A DNA stretch of 64,000 nt from Streptomyces sp. NBC_00483. GTDB taxonomy: Bacteria; Actinomycetota; Actinomycetes; Streptomycetales; Streptomycetaceae. The notes under the pieces are model-generated. The model did not search any database and was not told the DNA's origin. It saw only the letters and a program-made list of their open reading frames with translations. The stretch lies in assembly GCF_036013745.1 (NCBI RefSeq), contig NZ_CP107880.1, forward strand, positions 3,596,001 through 3,660,000. The letters run 5' to 3'. Shown here in pieces: positions 17,115 to 25,742 of this stretch. Made by a program: the position numbers and the translations under genes. Positions within the stretch are counted from its first letter, which is position 1, and every line of letters begins with the position of its first letter.

Positions 17115-17159
17115 CCGGCCCAGCCTAAATTTGGCCGCCGCCCACGTCAGCCCGTCTGA

Positions 17160-17696
17160 TCACTTGCCCTGGAAAGTCGGCGGGGGCGCCGTCACGGTGA
17201 CGGTCTCGGTGATCGTGCCCGTGGCGCCCGGTTGCGGCTCCTGCGGCTTCGGGTCCTCCGAGGGCGCCGGCTGCTGCGAATCCTGCGGTGGCGAAGTACT
17301 GTCGCTCGCCGCGCAGTTGCCGAGCACACCGACGCTGAACCACACCTTGTTGTCGATACGCCCGATGATCTTTCCGCGCACGCACTTGCCGGAGACGACC
17401 CCGTACACCCACCCCTCCACGGTGATGTCCTTGCCGTCCTTGGTCTTTCCCCGGCACTCGACCTTCACCTCGCCCGACGTGGCGCTACCGGACGGAGAGC
17501 TGCTGCTGAACGTGCCGTTGCAGCTGAGCCAGGCGACATTGGCGTTCTGCCGGTTCAGCTCGTCGGTGGCCGTCTGATCGGTGGTGATCGCGACCGTGGA
17601 CACATTGAGGTCGCCCTCGATCGGCTGGCACGCGACGCCCGTGGCGACGACGGCAGCAACGAGGACAAGCCCGCTGAACCCTCTCGATCCCCGCAT
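17160..17696 (-). CDS. Secreted or lipid-anchored protein of unknown function
   Basis: The product has 178 residues. It has an N-terminal signal (FSGLVLVAAVVATGVACQPIEG); the Cys could be a lipobox residue, but Gly at -3 is atypical. The mature part carries four further Cys (WLSCNGTF, KVECRGKT, SGKCVRGK, GNCAAS), consistent with two disulfides. A Pro/Gln/Thr-rich tail ends TVTAPPPTFQGK. I do not recognise a domain. It lies between rsmE and the tricorn gene in the same direction, with short spacing. Confidence 0.75.
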   Translation of the reverse strand: MRGSRGFSGLVLVAAVVATGVACQPIEGDLNVSTVAITTDQTATDELNRQNANVAWLSCNGTFSSSSPSGSATSGEVKVECRGKTKDGKDITVEGWVYGVVSGKCVRGKIIGRIDNKVWFSVGVLGNCAASDSTSPPQDSQQPAPSEDPKPQEPQPGATGTITETVTVTAPPPTFQGK

Positions 17697-17799
17697 GCAC
17701 GGCAGAATGCCAGTGGACGTACAGCCTCGGTAGTGCGGTTGCAGCCACTGTTGCAGTCACTGTGGACACACCCGTCGGACGGGTACCTGTGACGGGTGC

Positions 17800-18546
17800 C
17801 TACCCCCACCGTCCCGTACGTCCCAGCAGCAACGCCACCGCCGCCGTTCCGGCCGTCGACGTGCGCAGGACGCTCCGCCCGAGCCGCATCGGCCGCGCCC
17901 CGGCCTCCTCGAAAACCGTCAACTCCTCGGGCGACACGCCGCCTTCGGGGCCGACGACGAGCACGATCTCGCCGCTGTCCGGGAGTTCGGCCGAAGCCAG
18001 CGCCCCGCTCGGGGTGTCCCGGTCCTCGTGCAGCACCGCCGCGAAGTCCGCCCCGGCGAGCAGCGCGGCGACTTCCTTCGTCGTCGCGGCCTCCCCGACG
18101 TCCGGAAACCGCACCCGCCGCGACTGCTTCCCGGCCTCCCGCGCGGTGGCCCGCCACTTGCCGAGCGCCTTGAGCCCGCGGTCGCCGCGCCACTGCGTGA
18201 TGCACCGGGAGGCGGCCCACGGCACGATCGCGTCGACGCCGGTCTCGGTCATGGTCTCCACGGCGAGCTCGCCCCGGTCGCCCTTGGGCAGCGCCTGTAC
18301 GACGGTGATCCGCGGCCGCTCCTCGGTCTCCACGTGCACGGGGCCCGCGTCGACGAGCAGCCGGTCCTTGCCCTCACTGCCGGTGACGACGGCCTCGCAC
18401 CACGAGCCGAGCCCGTCGGTGAGCGTCACCGTCTCCCCGGCCCGCAGCCGCTTCACGGAGACGGCGTGGCGCCCCTCGGGCCCGTCGAGCACATACGCGC
18501 GGTCGCCGGGGACGGCCCCCTCGACGACGAATACCGGAGCGGTCAT
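17800..18546 (-). CDS. rsmE: 16S rRNA m3U1498 methyltransferase RsmE
   Basis: The product has 248 residues. It starts TAPVFVVEGAVPGDRAYVLDGPEGRHAVSVKRLRAGE (PUA-like part) and ends with the SPOUT-fold SAM site VLVVGPEGGVSPEEL and LGRSVLRTSTAGTAAV. These are hallmarks of RsmE, which methylates U1498 of 16S rRNA. Its ATG overlaps the stop codon of the upstream flavoprotein gene by one base, so translation is coupled. Confidence 0.93.
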   Translation of the reverse strand: MTAPVFVVEGAVPGDRAYVLDGPEGRHAVSVKRLRAGETVTLTDGLGSWCEAVVTGSEGKDRLLVDAGPVHVETEERPRITVVQALPKGDRGELAVETMTETGVDAIVPWAASRCITQWRGDRGLKALGKWRATAREAGKQSRRVRFPDVGEAATTKEVAALLAGADFAAVLHEDRDTPSGALASAELPDSGEIVLVVGPEGGVSPEELTVFEEAGARPMRLGRSVLRTSTAGTAAVALLLGRTGRWG

Positions 18547-19619
18547 CAGGCGGCGCCCCGCTGCGTCAACGCGGCCCTGGCGGCGTCGAGTTCGGCCGCG
18601 AGGACCTCCACGAGCTGCCCGGCAGGGAGCTCCCGCGCGAGCCGGTGCCCCTGGCCCGCCCACAGCGCCATGCCCTGCGGGTCACCGGCCTTGGCGGCGG
18701 CCTTGCGCAGCGGCGACGTCATGTGGTGGACCTGCGGGTACGCGGCGGGGGCGTACGGGCCGTGCTCACGCATGAACCGGTTGACGAGCCCGCGCGCGGG
18801 CCGCCCGGAGAAGGCACGGGTCAGTTCGGTCCGGGTGAACAGCGGGTTGGTCATGGCCTGCTTGTGCGGCTCCGGTGCCCCGGACTCCGGGGTGACCAGG
18901 AACGCGGTGCCGAGCTGCGCGAGGTCGGCGCCGGCCGCGAGCACCGCGGCGATCTGCGCGCCGCGCATGATCCCGCCGGCGGCGATGATCGGCAGCTGCA
19001 CGGCCTCGCGCACCTGCACGATCAGCGAGAGCAGGCCGAACCCGCTCCCGTCGGCCTCGGGGTTGTCCCGGTGCGTGCCCTGATGCCCGCCGGCCTCGAC
19101 CCCCTGTACGCACACCAGGTCGGCGCCGGCCTCCTGCGCGGCCTGCGCCTCCTCCACCGACGTGACGGTGACCCCGACCTTCGTGCCCACGCGCTGCAGC
19201 GCCTGTACGACCGAGCGCCGGGGGCAGCCGAAGGTGAAGGTGACCAGCGGAACGGAGTCGTCGACGAGGATCGCGAGCTTGGCGTCGTAGCCGTCGTCGC
19301 TGCAGCTGTCGGTCTCCCCGAGCGGGGTGCGGTACCAGGTGGCCTCGCCCGCGAGCTGGTTGCGGTAGACCTCGACGGTGGCCGGGTCCGCGTGCTCGGT
19401 CTGCGGCATGAAGAGGTTGACGCCGAAGGGCCTGGCGGTCAGCGCCCGCGCCTGTTTGATCTCCTCGTACATCCCGTCGGCCGTTTTGTACCCGGCGGCG
19501 AGAAACCCGAGCCCGCCCGCCTCGGCCACGGCGGCGACCAGTGCGGGGTGCGAAGCGCCGCCCGCCATGGGGGCCTGCACGATCGGAAGTGGGCAGAGAT
19601 CGGTCAGTGCGGAGGACAT
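18546..19619 (-). CDS. Nitronate monooxygenase-like flavoprotein
   Basis: The product has 357 residues and a TIM-barrel flavoprotein fold. The FMN-binding blocks are PIVQAPMAGGASHPALVAAVAEAGGLGFLAAGY, GADLVCVQGVEAGGHQGTH and LPIIAAGGIMRGAQIAAVLAAGADLAQLGTAFL. These match the NMO/2-nitropropane dioxygenase family; the true substrate of the Streptomyces members is not fixed. It is the first gene of a run with rsmE and probably the secreted protein. Confidence 0.88.
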   Translation of the reverse strand: MSSALTDLCPLPIVQAPMAGGASHPALVAAVAEAGGLGFLAAGYKTADGMYEEIKQARALTARPFGVNLFMPQTEHADPATVEVYRNQLAGEATWYRTPLGETDSCSDDGYDAKLAILVDDSVPLVTFTFGCPRRSVVQALQRVGTKVGVTVTSVEEAQAAQEAGADLVCVQGVEAGGHQGTHRDNPEADGSGFGLLSLIVQVREAVQLPIIAAGGIMRGAQIAAVLAAGADLAQLGTAFLVTPESGAPEPHKQAMTNPLFTRTELTRAFSGRPARGLVNRFMREHGPYAPAAYPQVHHMTSPLRKAAAKAGDPQGMALWAGQGHRLARELPAGQLVEVLAAELDAARAALTQRGAA

Positions 19620-20380
19620 GACCGCATCGTGCCATGTCACCCGCGACCGACCGAATCGACCGGGACGCCACCCCGGCCCCCGCGGGCTCTCGCCCAAGAG
19701 CGGAGCTGACTTCGCCGAACCGGCGTCACGGCCACGGGGCTCCGCCCCGGACCCCGCGGGCTCCCGTCCCAGAACGGGGCTGATTGTGCCGAACCGGCGT
19801 CACGGCCCGGGGACGCCGTCCCGACCGGACCGACTTCACCGAACCGGGGTTACGGCCTCGGGGCTCCGCCCCGGACCCCGCTGCTCAATCGCCGCAGGGG
19901 CTGGAATTGCCCACCCGCCGCGGAGCTTGAATTGCCCCACCCGCCCGCAGGCAATCGCCCGGCTCCCGCCCATCTCCCACCCGCCCGCCCCCTCCGGGGG
20001 CGTCGGCCCGACGGGGTACCGCCACCCGCCTTGGCCGATCCGCCGGCAGCCACGGCTCCCCACCCGTCGCGGTCGACACTGCCCCCGCCTTGGGCAACCC
20101 GCCGCAAGCACGGCTCCCTACCCGTTGCGGTCGGCCGCACCCGACTTGGGCAATCTGCCGCCTGGGGCGGCAGGGTGGGCAAGGCGGCACCCCGGTGCCG
20201 CGCACCCCTTACGGCGGGCCCGGCCCCGGTGCAGCGGCCGGCACCCCGGCGCAGCGCACCCACAACGCAGGGCCCGCCCCCGGCGCAGCGACCGGCACCC
20301 CGGTGCCGCACAACGAGAACGACAGGCGCCGACCCCGACACAGGCCCGGAACACCGGCGCCGCGCACCGTGGACACACGT
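19620..20380. repeat. GC-rich repeat cluster
   Basis: About 760 bases without a gene are built from repeats. Three imperfect tandem units carry CCGAACCGG(C/G)GT(C/T)ACGGCC (about 19696-19855). GGGGCTCCGCCCCGGACCCC occurs twice (19736 and 19860). Composite repeat B is split into 19860-19916 and 20146-20206, with a diverged middle of related ATTGCCCACCC- and CCTTGGGCAA-type pieces. At 20187-20330 the unit CCGGCACCCCGG(T/C)GC recurs about four times. No reading frame here has protein-like composition. Confidence 0.75.
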
Positions 20381-20409
20381 CGGCCCCCGGTGCCACGCAC
20401 CGGGGGCCG
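20381..20409 (-). terminator. Terminator of the hrcA-dnaJ operon
   Basis: CGGCCCCCGGTG (20381-20392) and CACCGGGGGCCG (20398-20409) form a perfect 12-bp stem with a five-base loop. It begins about 20 bases after the dnaJ stop codon. There is no T run. Confidence 0.8.
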
Positions 20410-20430
20410 ACCTTGCCTACGACGGCTGAC

Positions 20431-21567
20431 TCAACGGCCGTTGAACGCGTCCTTCAGGCGGGAGAAGAGCCCCTGCTGACCCGGCTGGAACTGCCCCGTG
20501 GGCCGCTCCTCGCCGCGCAGCTTGGCAAGCTCCCGCAGCACCCGCTCCTGCTCCGGGTCCAACTTCTGCGGCGTCATGACCTCGACGTGCACGATGAGGT
20601 CACCACGGCCGCCGCCCCGCAGATGCGTGATACCGCGCCCGTGCAGCGGAACCGATTGGCCGGACTGCGTGCCCGGCCGGATGTCGACCTCCTCCGTGCC
20701 GTCGAGCGTCTCCAGCGGCACCTTCGTGCCGAGGGCCGCCGCCGTCATCGGGATGGTCACCGTGCAGTGCAGATCGTCGCCGCGCCGCTGGAAGGTCGGG
20801 TGCGGGAGTTCGTGGATCTCCACGTAGAGGTCACCGGCGGGGCCGCCACCGGGGCCGACCTCGCCCTCGCCCGCGAGCTGGATCCGCGTGCCGTTGTCCA
20901 CACCGGCCGGGATCTTCACGGTCAGGGTCCGACGGGAGCGGATGCGCCCGTCGCCCGCGCACTCCGGGCACGGAGTGGGCACGACCGTGCCGAATCCCTG
21001 GCACTGCGGGCACGGCCGCGAGGTCATGACCTGGCCGAGGAAGGACCGCGTCACCTGCGAGACCTCACCGCGCCCGCGACACATGTCGCAGGTCTGCGCC
21101 GAGGTACCGGGCGCCGCGCCCTCACCGCTGCAGGTCGTACAGACCACAGCCGTGTCGACCTGAATGTCCTTCGTGGTGCCGAAGGCCGCCTCGTCCAGCT
21201 CGATCTCGAGCCGGATCATGGCGTCCTGGCCGCGCCGCGTACGGGACCGGGGCCCGCGCTGCGACGCCGTGCCGAAGAAGGCGTCCATGATGTCCGAGAA
21301 GTTCCCGAACCCACCGGCGCCGAAGCCACCGGCCCCGCCTCCACCGGACTGCGACAGGGGGTCGCCCCCGAGGTCGTAGACCTGCTTCTTCTGCGGGTCG
21401 GAGAGCACCTCGTAGGCGGCGTTGATCTCCTTGAAGCGCTCCTGAGTCTTCGGGTCCGGATTCACATCCGGGTGAAGCTCACGCGCCAGCCTTCGGAAGG
21501 CCTTCTTGATTTCGTCCTGGGAAGCGTCGCGGCGCACGCCTAGTACGGCGTAGTAGTCCGTGGCCAC
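20431..21567 (-). CDS. dnaJ: Chaperone DnaJ (hrcA-linked copy)
   Basis: The product has 378 residues. The J domain (about 1-70) has the HPD motif in RELHPDVNPDPKTQERF. A Gly/Phe-rich linker (GGGGAGGFGAGGFGNF) follows, then four zinc-binding repeats (CTTCSGEG, CDMCRGRG, CPQCQGFG, CPECAGDG), then the substrate-binding C-terminal domains. It recruits and stimulates DnaK. The GTG start at 21567 immediately follows the hrcA TAA, so it is cotranscribed with hrcA and under the same CIRCE control. The linkage to hrcA suggests the second, HrcA-controlled DnaJ of Streptomyces. Confidence 0.95.
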   Translation of the reverse strand: MATDYYAVLGVRRDASQDEIKKAFRRLARELHPDVNPDPKTQERFKEINAAYEVLSDPQKKQVYDLGGDPLSQSGGGGAGGFGAGGFGNFSDIMDAFFGTASQRGPRSRTRRGQDAMIRLEIELDEAAFGTTKDIQVDTAVVCTTCSGEGAAPGTSAQTCDMCRGRGEVSQVTRSFLGQVMTSRPCPQCQGFGTVVPTPCPECAGDGRIRSRRTLTVKIPAGVDNGTRIQLAGEGEVGPGGGPAGDLYVEIHELPHPTFQRRGDDLHCTVTIPMTAAALGTKVPLETLDGTEEVDIRPGTQSGQSVPLHGRGITHLRGGGRGDLIVHVEVMTPQKLDPEQERVLRELAKLRGEERPTGQFQPGQQGLFSRLKDAFNGR

Positions 21568-22584
21568 TTACGACTCCGCCAGGATCTGTCCGACGTAACG
21601 TGCCACTGCGCGTACTGCTCCCATCGTTCCCGGGTAATCCATGCGGGTCGGGCCGACCACGCCGAGCTTGGCCACTGCCTCGCCGCCCGAACCGTAGCCG
21701 ACCGACACGACGGACGTGGAGTTGAGTCCCTCATGGGCGTTCTCATGACCGATCCGTACGGCCATGCCCGAATCTCCCAGCTCGCCAAGGAGCTTGAGGA
21801 GCACGACCTGCTCCTCCAATGCTTCCAGAACGGGCCGGATGGTGAGGGGAAAATCATGTCCGAAGCGAGTGAGATTGGCGGTTCCGCCGATCATCAGCCG
21901 CTCCTCGGTCTCCTCGACGAGTGTCTCCAGAAGGGTGGAGAGCACCGTGGAGACCGTGCCCCGGTCCTCCTGCTCGAAGGCGTCCGGCAGGTCCTGCACC
22001 AGCTGCGGCACGTCGGCGAACCTGCGGCCCGCGACGCGGCTGTTCAGCCGGGCCCGCAGGTCCGCCAGGGACGACTCACCGAACGGCGCCGGGCAGTCGA
22101 TCATCCGCTGCTCCACGCGCCCGGTGTCCGTGATCAGTACGAGCATCAGACGGGCGGGTGCGAGCGCGAGCAGCTCGACATGGCGCACGGTGGACCGGGT
22201 CAGGGACGGGTACTGGACGATCGCCACCTGCCGCGTCAGCTGCGCGAGCAGCCGTACGGTGCGTCCGACGACGTCGTCGAGATCGACGGCGCCGTCCAGG
22301 AAGTTCTGGATGGCACGCCGCTCGGGCGCGGCCATCGGCTTCACGGCGGTGAGCTTGTCGACGAACAGGCGGTAGCCCTTGTCGGTGGGGATGCGCCCGG
22401 CACTGGTGTGCGGCTGGGCGATGAATCCCTCGTCCTCCAGGGCTGCCATGTCGTTGCGCACGGTCGCCGGCGAGACCCCGAGCTTGTGCCGCTCGGTGAG
22501 CGCCTTGGAGCCGACGGGCTCCTCGGTGCCGACGTAGTCCTGGACGATGGCGCGCAGCACTTCGAGCCTGCGTTCATTGAGCAT
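21568..22584 (-). CDS. hrcA: Heat-inducible transcription repressor HrcA
   Basis: The product has 338 residues. The N-terminal winged helix reads [31 protein letters not shown] and [36 protein letters not shown], which is diagnostic for HrcA. The C-terminal domains follow the family to the end ([26 protein letters not shown]). HrcA binds CIRCE elements and is kept active by GroEL. A CIRCE element lies 43 bases upstream, so the operon is self-repressed. The ATG at 22584 is supported by AGGTGTG upstream and by homology. Confidence 0.96.
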   Translation of the reverse strand: MLNERRLEVLRAIVQDYVGTEEPVGSKALTERHKLGVSPATVRNDMAALEDEGFIAQPHTSAGRIPTDKGYRLFVDKLTAVKPMAAPERRAIQNFLDGAVDLDDVVGRTVRLLAQLTRQVAIVQYPSLTRSTVRHVELLALAPARLMLVLITDTGRVEQRMIDCPAPFGESSLADLRARLNSRVAGRRFADVPQLVQDLPDAFEQEDRGTVSTVLSTLLETLVEETEERLMIGGTANLTRFGHDFPLTIRPVLEALEEQVVLLKLLGELGDSGMAVRIGHENAHEGLNSTSVVSVGYGSGGEAVAKLGVVGPTRMDYPGTMGAVRAVARYVGQILAES

Positions 22585-22626
22585 CGGCGCACACCTCCAG
22601 AAACAGCCGTTGCGGTCATCCTGTCT

Positions 22627-22653
22627 TTGGCACTCCATGTGGGCGAGTGCCAA
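22627..22653 (-). promoter_or_regulatory. CIRCE operator
   Basis: TTGGCACTC, nine bases, then GAGTGCCAA. This is the CIRCE structure (consensus TTAGCACTC-N9-GAGTGCTAA) with a paired change in each arm that keeps perfect symmetry. It lies upstream of hrcA and is the expected HrcA binding site. The divergent hydrolase gene at 22716 starts 63 bases away and might also be affected. Confidence 0.95.
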
Positions 22654-22715
22654 TCGTCCCCGGGTCAGTGTACGGCCGGTGGGTACGGGCCCGGCAAGGG
22701 CGCTAGCGTCGAGGT

Positions 22716-23453
22716 ATGGAGTTCGCGCAGCGTATCGATTGGGCCTCGGTGGGTTGGGAGGGGCTCGCGCCGAATGTGGGGCGGGTGCGGTTGCCGGGCC
22801 TGGACTGCACGAGTGGCCTCGTCGTGGGTGAAGAAGCGGCGCTCTTGATCGACACCGGATCCTCACTCCGTGAAGGCGCCCGGCTGCGCGCCGATGCCCG
22901 CGCGCTCCTCGGGGCGCACCGGAGAGTGACCCATGTCGCGTTGACGCACCCGCACTTCGACCACGTGCTCGGCACGGCCGCGTTCGCGGGCGTCGAGGTG
23001 TACGGGGCGGTGGGCATCGACACCCTCTTCGAGCGCGGCGCCGAGGGGCTGCGCGCCGACGCGGTGCGGCACGGTGTCGACCCGGACGCGGCGACCGAGG
23101 CGGTCGACATCCTCGTCACCCCGCCGCACCGGGTGTGCGGCGAGTGGACGCTCGACCTGGGCGGCCTGACGGTGCTGCTCGCGAACATCGGCCCGGCGCA
23201 CAGCGGCCATGACCTGGCCGTACTGGTTCCGGGGTCCCCGGAGATCGTCTTCTGCGGCGACCTGGTCGAAGAGTCGGGCGAACCTCAGGCGGGCCCGGAC
23301 GCGGCACCGCGCCACTGGCCCGCGGCGCTCGACCGGCTCCTCGACCTCGGCGGCGAGGACGCGGTGTACGTCCCGGGGCACGGTTCGGCGGTGAATGCGC
23401 AGTTCGTCCGCGCGCAACGCGCCACATTGGCGACGCGTTTCGGCGTGTCGTAG
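22716..23453 (+). CDS. Metallo-beta-lactamase-fold hydrolase
   Basis: The product has 245 residues. The metal site is complete: [11 protein letters not shown], later [18 protein letters not shown] and the final VPGHGSAV. The start [37 protein letters not shown] segment is typical of the glyoxalase II-like branch. The substrate is unknown. It is divergent from hrcA and 34 bases before the DUF3097 gene, with which it may be cotranscribed. Confidence 0.87.
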   Translation: MEFAQRIDWASVGWEGLAPNVGRVRLPGLDCTSGLVVGEEAALLIDTGSSLREGARLRADARALLGAHRRVTHVALTHPHFDHVLGTAAFAGVEVYGAVGIDTLFERGAEGLRADAVRHGVDPDAATEAVDILVTPPHRVCGEWTLDLGGLTVLLANIGPAHSGHDLAVLVPGSPEIVFCGDLVEESGEPQAGPDAAPRHWPAALDRLLDLGGEDAVYVPGHGSAVNAQFVRAQRATLATRFGVS

Positions 23454-23487
23454 CCCTGGCCTGCGCACTTCTCTTATCGTCTGCCGG

Positions 23488-24306
23488 ATGCGCCAGTACT
23501 CTGCCGACCTGACTCCCCCCTGGAAGCGGAACAAGCCGGTCCCCGAGGTTCCGGCCGAACCGGACCTCGTCGTCGAGGAGGTCACCACGGGCTTCTGCGG
23601 AGCGGTGATCCGGGTCGAGAAGACGGCGCAGGGTCCGACGGTGACCTTGGAGGACCGCTTCGGCAAGCTCCGGGTGTTCCCGATGGAGCCGCGCGGCTTC
23701 ATGATCGACGGCAAGGTCGTCACCCTCGTACGCCCCTCGGGGCCCGCCCCGACCCGCCCCGCCCGGAGCGCGTCCGGCTCGGTGGCGGTCCCCGGCGCCC
23801 GCGCACGGGTGGCCCGGGCGGGCCGCATCTACGTGGAGGGCAAGCACGACGCCGAGCTCATCGAGCGGGTCTGGGGCCACGACCTGCGCATCGAGGGCGT
23901 GGCGGTGGAGTTCCTGGAGGGCGTCGACGACCTTCCGTCGATCGTCGACGACTTCGCCCCCGGCCCGGACGCCCGCCTCGGCGTCCTGGTCGACCACCTG
24001 GTGCAGGGCTCGAAGGAATGGCGCATCGCCCAGTCGGTGACGAGCGAGCACGCACTGGTCGTCGGCCACCCGTACATCGACATCTGGGAGGCGGTGAAGC
24101 CGTCATCGGTGGGCATCGAGGCATGGCCCCGCGTCCCCCGCGGTCAGGACTGGAAGACGGGCGTGTGCCGGGCGCTGGGCTGGCGGGTGGCGAACACGGG
24201 CGAGGCGTGGCAGTACATCCTGAGCCGGGTCCACTCCTACAAGGACCTGGAGCCAGAACTCTTGGGCAGAGTGGAAGAGTTGATCGACCACGTAACCGTG
24301 ACCTGA
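23488..24306 (+). CDS. DUF3097 family protein with TOPRIM-like segment
   Basis: The product has 272 residues and is conserved in actinobacteria as DUF3097. The N-terminal third is a small beta-rich part (TTGFCGAVIRVEKTAQGPTVTLEDRFGKLRVFPM). The rest begins GRIYVEGKHDAELIERVWG and continues with LGVLVDHLVQGSKEW. These look like the Glu-containing first motif and the Asp-containing second motif of TOPRIM domains, as in RNase M5 and primases. The function is not established. The ATG at 23488 is chosen over upstream frame sequence that overlaps the preceding gene. Confidence 0.85.
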   Translation: MRQYSADLTPPWKRNKPVPEVPAEPDLVVEEVTTGFCGAVIRVEKTAQGPTVTLEDRFGKLRVFPMEPRGFMIDGKVVTLVRPSGPAPTRPARSASGSVAVPGARARVARAGRIYVEGKHDAELIERVWGHDLRIEGVAVEFLEGVDDLPSIVDDFAPGPDARLGVLVDHLVQGSKEWRIAQSVTSEHALVVGHPYIDIWEAVKPSSVGIEAWPRVPRGQDWKTGVCRALGWRVANTGEAWQYILSRVHSYKDLEPELLGRVEELIDHVTVT

Positions 24307-24347
24307 CGCTTTCCAGTGCGTTAAGCACACCGGGTCTGGCCGACTGT

Positions 24348-24437
24348 GTGCTCTCCGCCTTCGCGGAGGTGTCCCGTCGATCAGTTCGTCCACTCGGCCG
24401 AGGAGTTCGTCTTCCCCACCTACGTGGGGGTGCGCCT
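24348..24437. CRISPR. Two-repeat CRISPR-like element (type I-E size)
   Basis: Two 29-base units (24348-24376 and 24409-24437) are separated by exactly 32 bases, which gives the 61-base period of type I-E arrays. Each has a 6-bp stem with a 4-base loop, CTCCGC/GCGGAG in the first and CCCCAC/GTGGGG in the second, followed by the shared G-TG. The second unit (GTCTTCCCC...GTGGGGGTGCGCC) fits the I-E repeat form well; the first is diverged, with compensating changes in the stem. No cas genes are present. A pair of terminators between convergent genes is the main alternative. Confidence 0.42.
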
Positions 24438-25669
24438 CAGTCCACCAGGTCCCGCACCACCGCGTCCGCCAGCAACCGGCCGCGCAGCGTCAGCACCGCG
24501 CGGCCCGCGGCGAACGGCTCCGCCTCCAGCAGACCGTCCGCCAACGCCTTCCGCGCCGCCGCGAGCCCGTCGGCCCGAAGCAGCTCCAGCGGACATCCGT
24601 CACGGAGTCGTAGCTCAAGGAGAATCCGCTCGACCCGGCGGTCCTCCTCCGCGAGGAGTTCCCGACCGGCCCCCGGCGAGCGCCCACCCGCGAGCGCCGC
24701 CGCGTACGCGCCCGGGTGCTTGACGTTCCACCACCGCACCCCGCCCACGTGCGAGTGCGCCCCGGGCCCGGCCCCCCACCAGTCGGCCCCGCGCCAGTAC
24801 AGCTCGTTGTGGAGGCAGCGCCCGGCCTCGGACGTCGCCCAGTTCGACACCTCGTACCAGTCGAACCCGGCCGCCCCAAGCACCTCGTCGGCGATCAGAT
24901 AGCGGTCCGCGTGCACGTCGTCGTCGGTCATCGGCACCTCGCCGCGCCGGATCCGCCGCGCGAGCTGCGTACCCTCCTCGACGATCAGCGCGTAGGCCGA
25001 AACGTGGTCGGGCCCCGCCCCGAGCGCCGCGTCCAGCGTGGCCCGCCAGTCGTCGTCCGTCTCGCCCGGCGTGCCGTAGATGAGGTCGAGGTTCACGTGC
25101 TCGAACCCGGCCGCCCGCGCCTCCGCGACACAGGCCTCGGGCCGCCCCGGCGTATGCGTACGGTCGAGGACCTTCAGGACGTGCTGCCGGGCGCTCTGCA
25201 TCCCGAACGAGATCCGGTTGAAGCCGCCTGCCCGCAGCTCCGCCAGGTACGCCGGGTCCACCGACTCCGGGTTCGCCTCGGTCGTGATCTCCGCGTCGTC
25301 CGCGAGCCCGAACTCGTCGCGGACCGCCGCCAGCATCCGTACGAGGTCGGCGGCCGGCAGCAGCGTCGGCGTACCGCCCCCGACGAACACGGTCCGGACC
25401 GGGCGCGGGTCGTCGCCGAGCACCTTGCGCGCGAGCCGCACCTCGTCGATCAGCGTCTCCGCGTAGTTGTCACGGGAGGCGAGTACGCCGCCCGTGCCGC
25501 GCAGCTCGGTGGCCGTGTACGTGTTGAAGTCGCAGTAGCCGCAGCGCGTGGCGCAGTACGGGACGTGCAGGTAGAAGCCGAGGGGTCGGGACCCGGCCCC
25601 GGCGAGGGCGGACGCGGGCAGCGAGCCGTCGTCGGGCACGGGCTCACCGTCGGGAAGTGCGGAAGGCAT
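24437..25669 (-). CDS. hemW: HemW, radical SAM heme chaperone (HemN-like)
   Basis: The product has 410 residues. The radical SAM cluster motif CATRCGYCDF (C-x3-C-x2-C) follows LGFYLHVPYC. Further blocks are TVFVGGGTPTLL, EITTEANPESVD, NRISFGMQS and NLDLIYGTPGET, and the C-terminal HemN domain follows. The fourth Cys of true HemN (CxxxCxxCxC) is replaced by Phe (CDF), which marks HemW, a heme-trafficking protein and not a coproporphyrinogen oxidase. The ATG at 25669 is used. It is convergent with the DUF3097 gene, with the CRISPR-like element between them. Confidence 0.92.
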   Translation of the reverse strand: MPSALPDGEPVPDDGSLPASALAGAGSRPLGFYLHVPYCATRCGYCDFNTYTATELRGTGGVLASRDNYAETLIDEVRLARKVLGDDPRPVRTVFVGGGTPTLLPAADLVRMLAAVRDEFGLADDAEITTEANPESVDPAYLAELRAGGFNRISFGMQSARQHVLKVLDRTHTPGRPEACVAEARAAGFEHVNLDLIYGTPGETDDDWRATLDAALGAGPDHVSAYALIVEEGTQLARRIRRGEVPMTDDDVHADRYLIADEVLGAAGFDWYEVSNWATSEAGRCLHNELYWRGADWWGAGPGAHSHVGGVRWWNVKHPGAYAAALAGGRSPGAGRELLAEEDRRVERILLELRLRDGCPLELLRADGLAAARKALADGLLEAEPFAAGRAVLTLRGRLLADAVVRDLVD

Positions 25670-25742
25670 GGACCCATTGTCCCGCCTCCGCGACCGACCG
25701 GATCGCCATGGGCGGCGCCGACCCGTGGGCGACGCCGCCCCC

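Noticed and set aside
13209..17159. Very long open frame (1316 codons) antisense to the tricorn-type protease
   Set aside because: Composition is Arg/Pro/Gly/Val-rich without any domain pattern; it is the usual high-GC shadow of a long real gene with clear catalytic motifs on the other strand.
20381..20409. Part of the repeat cluster, possibly a second CRISPR-like hairpin
   Set aside because: It is a single perfect 12-bp stem right after dnaJ with no spaced partner, so an ordinary terminator.
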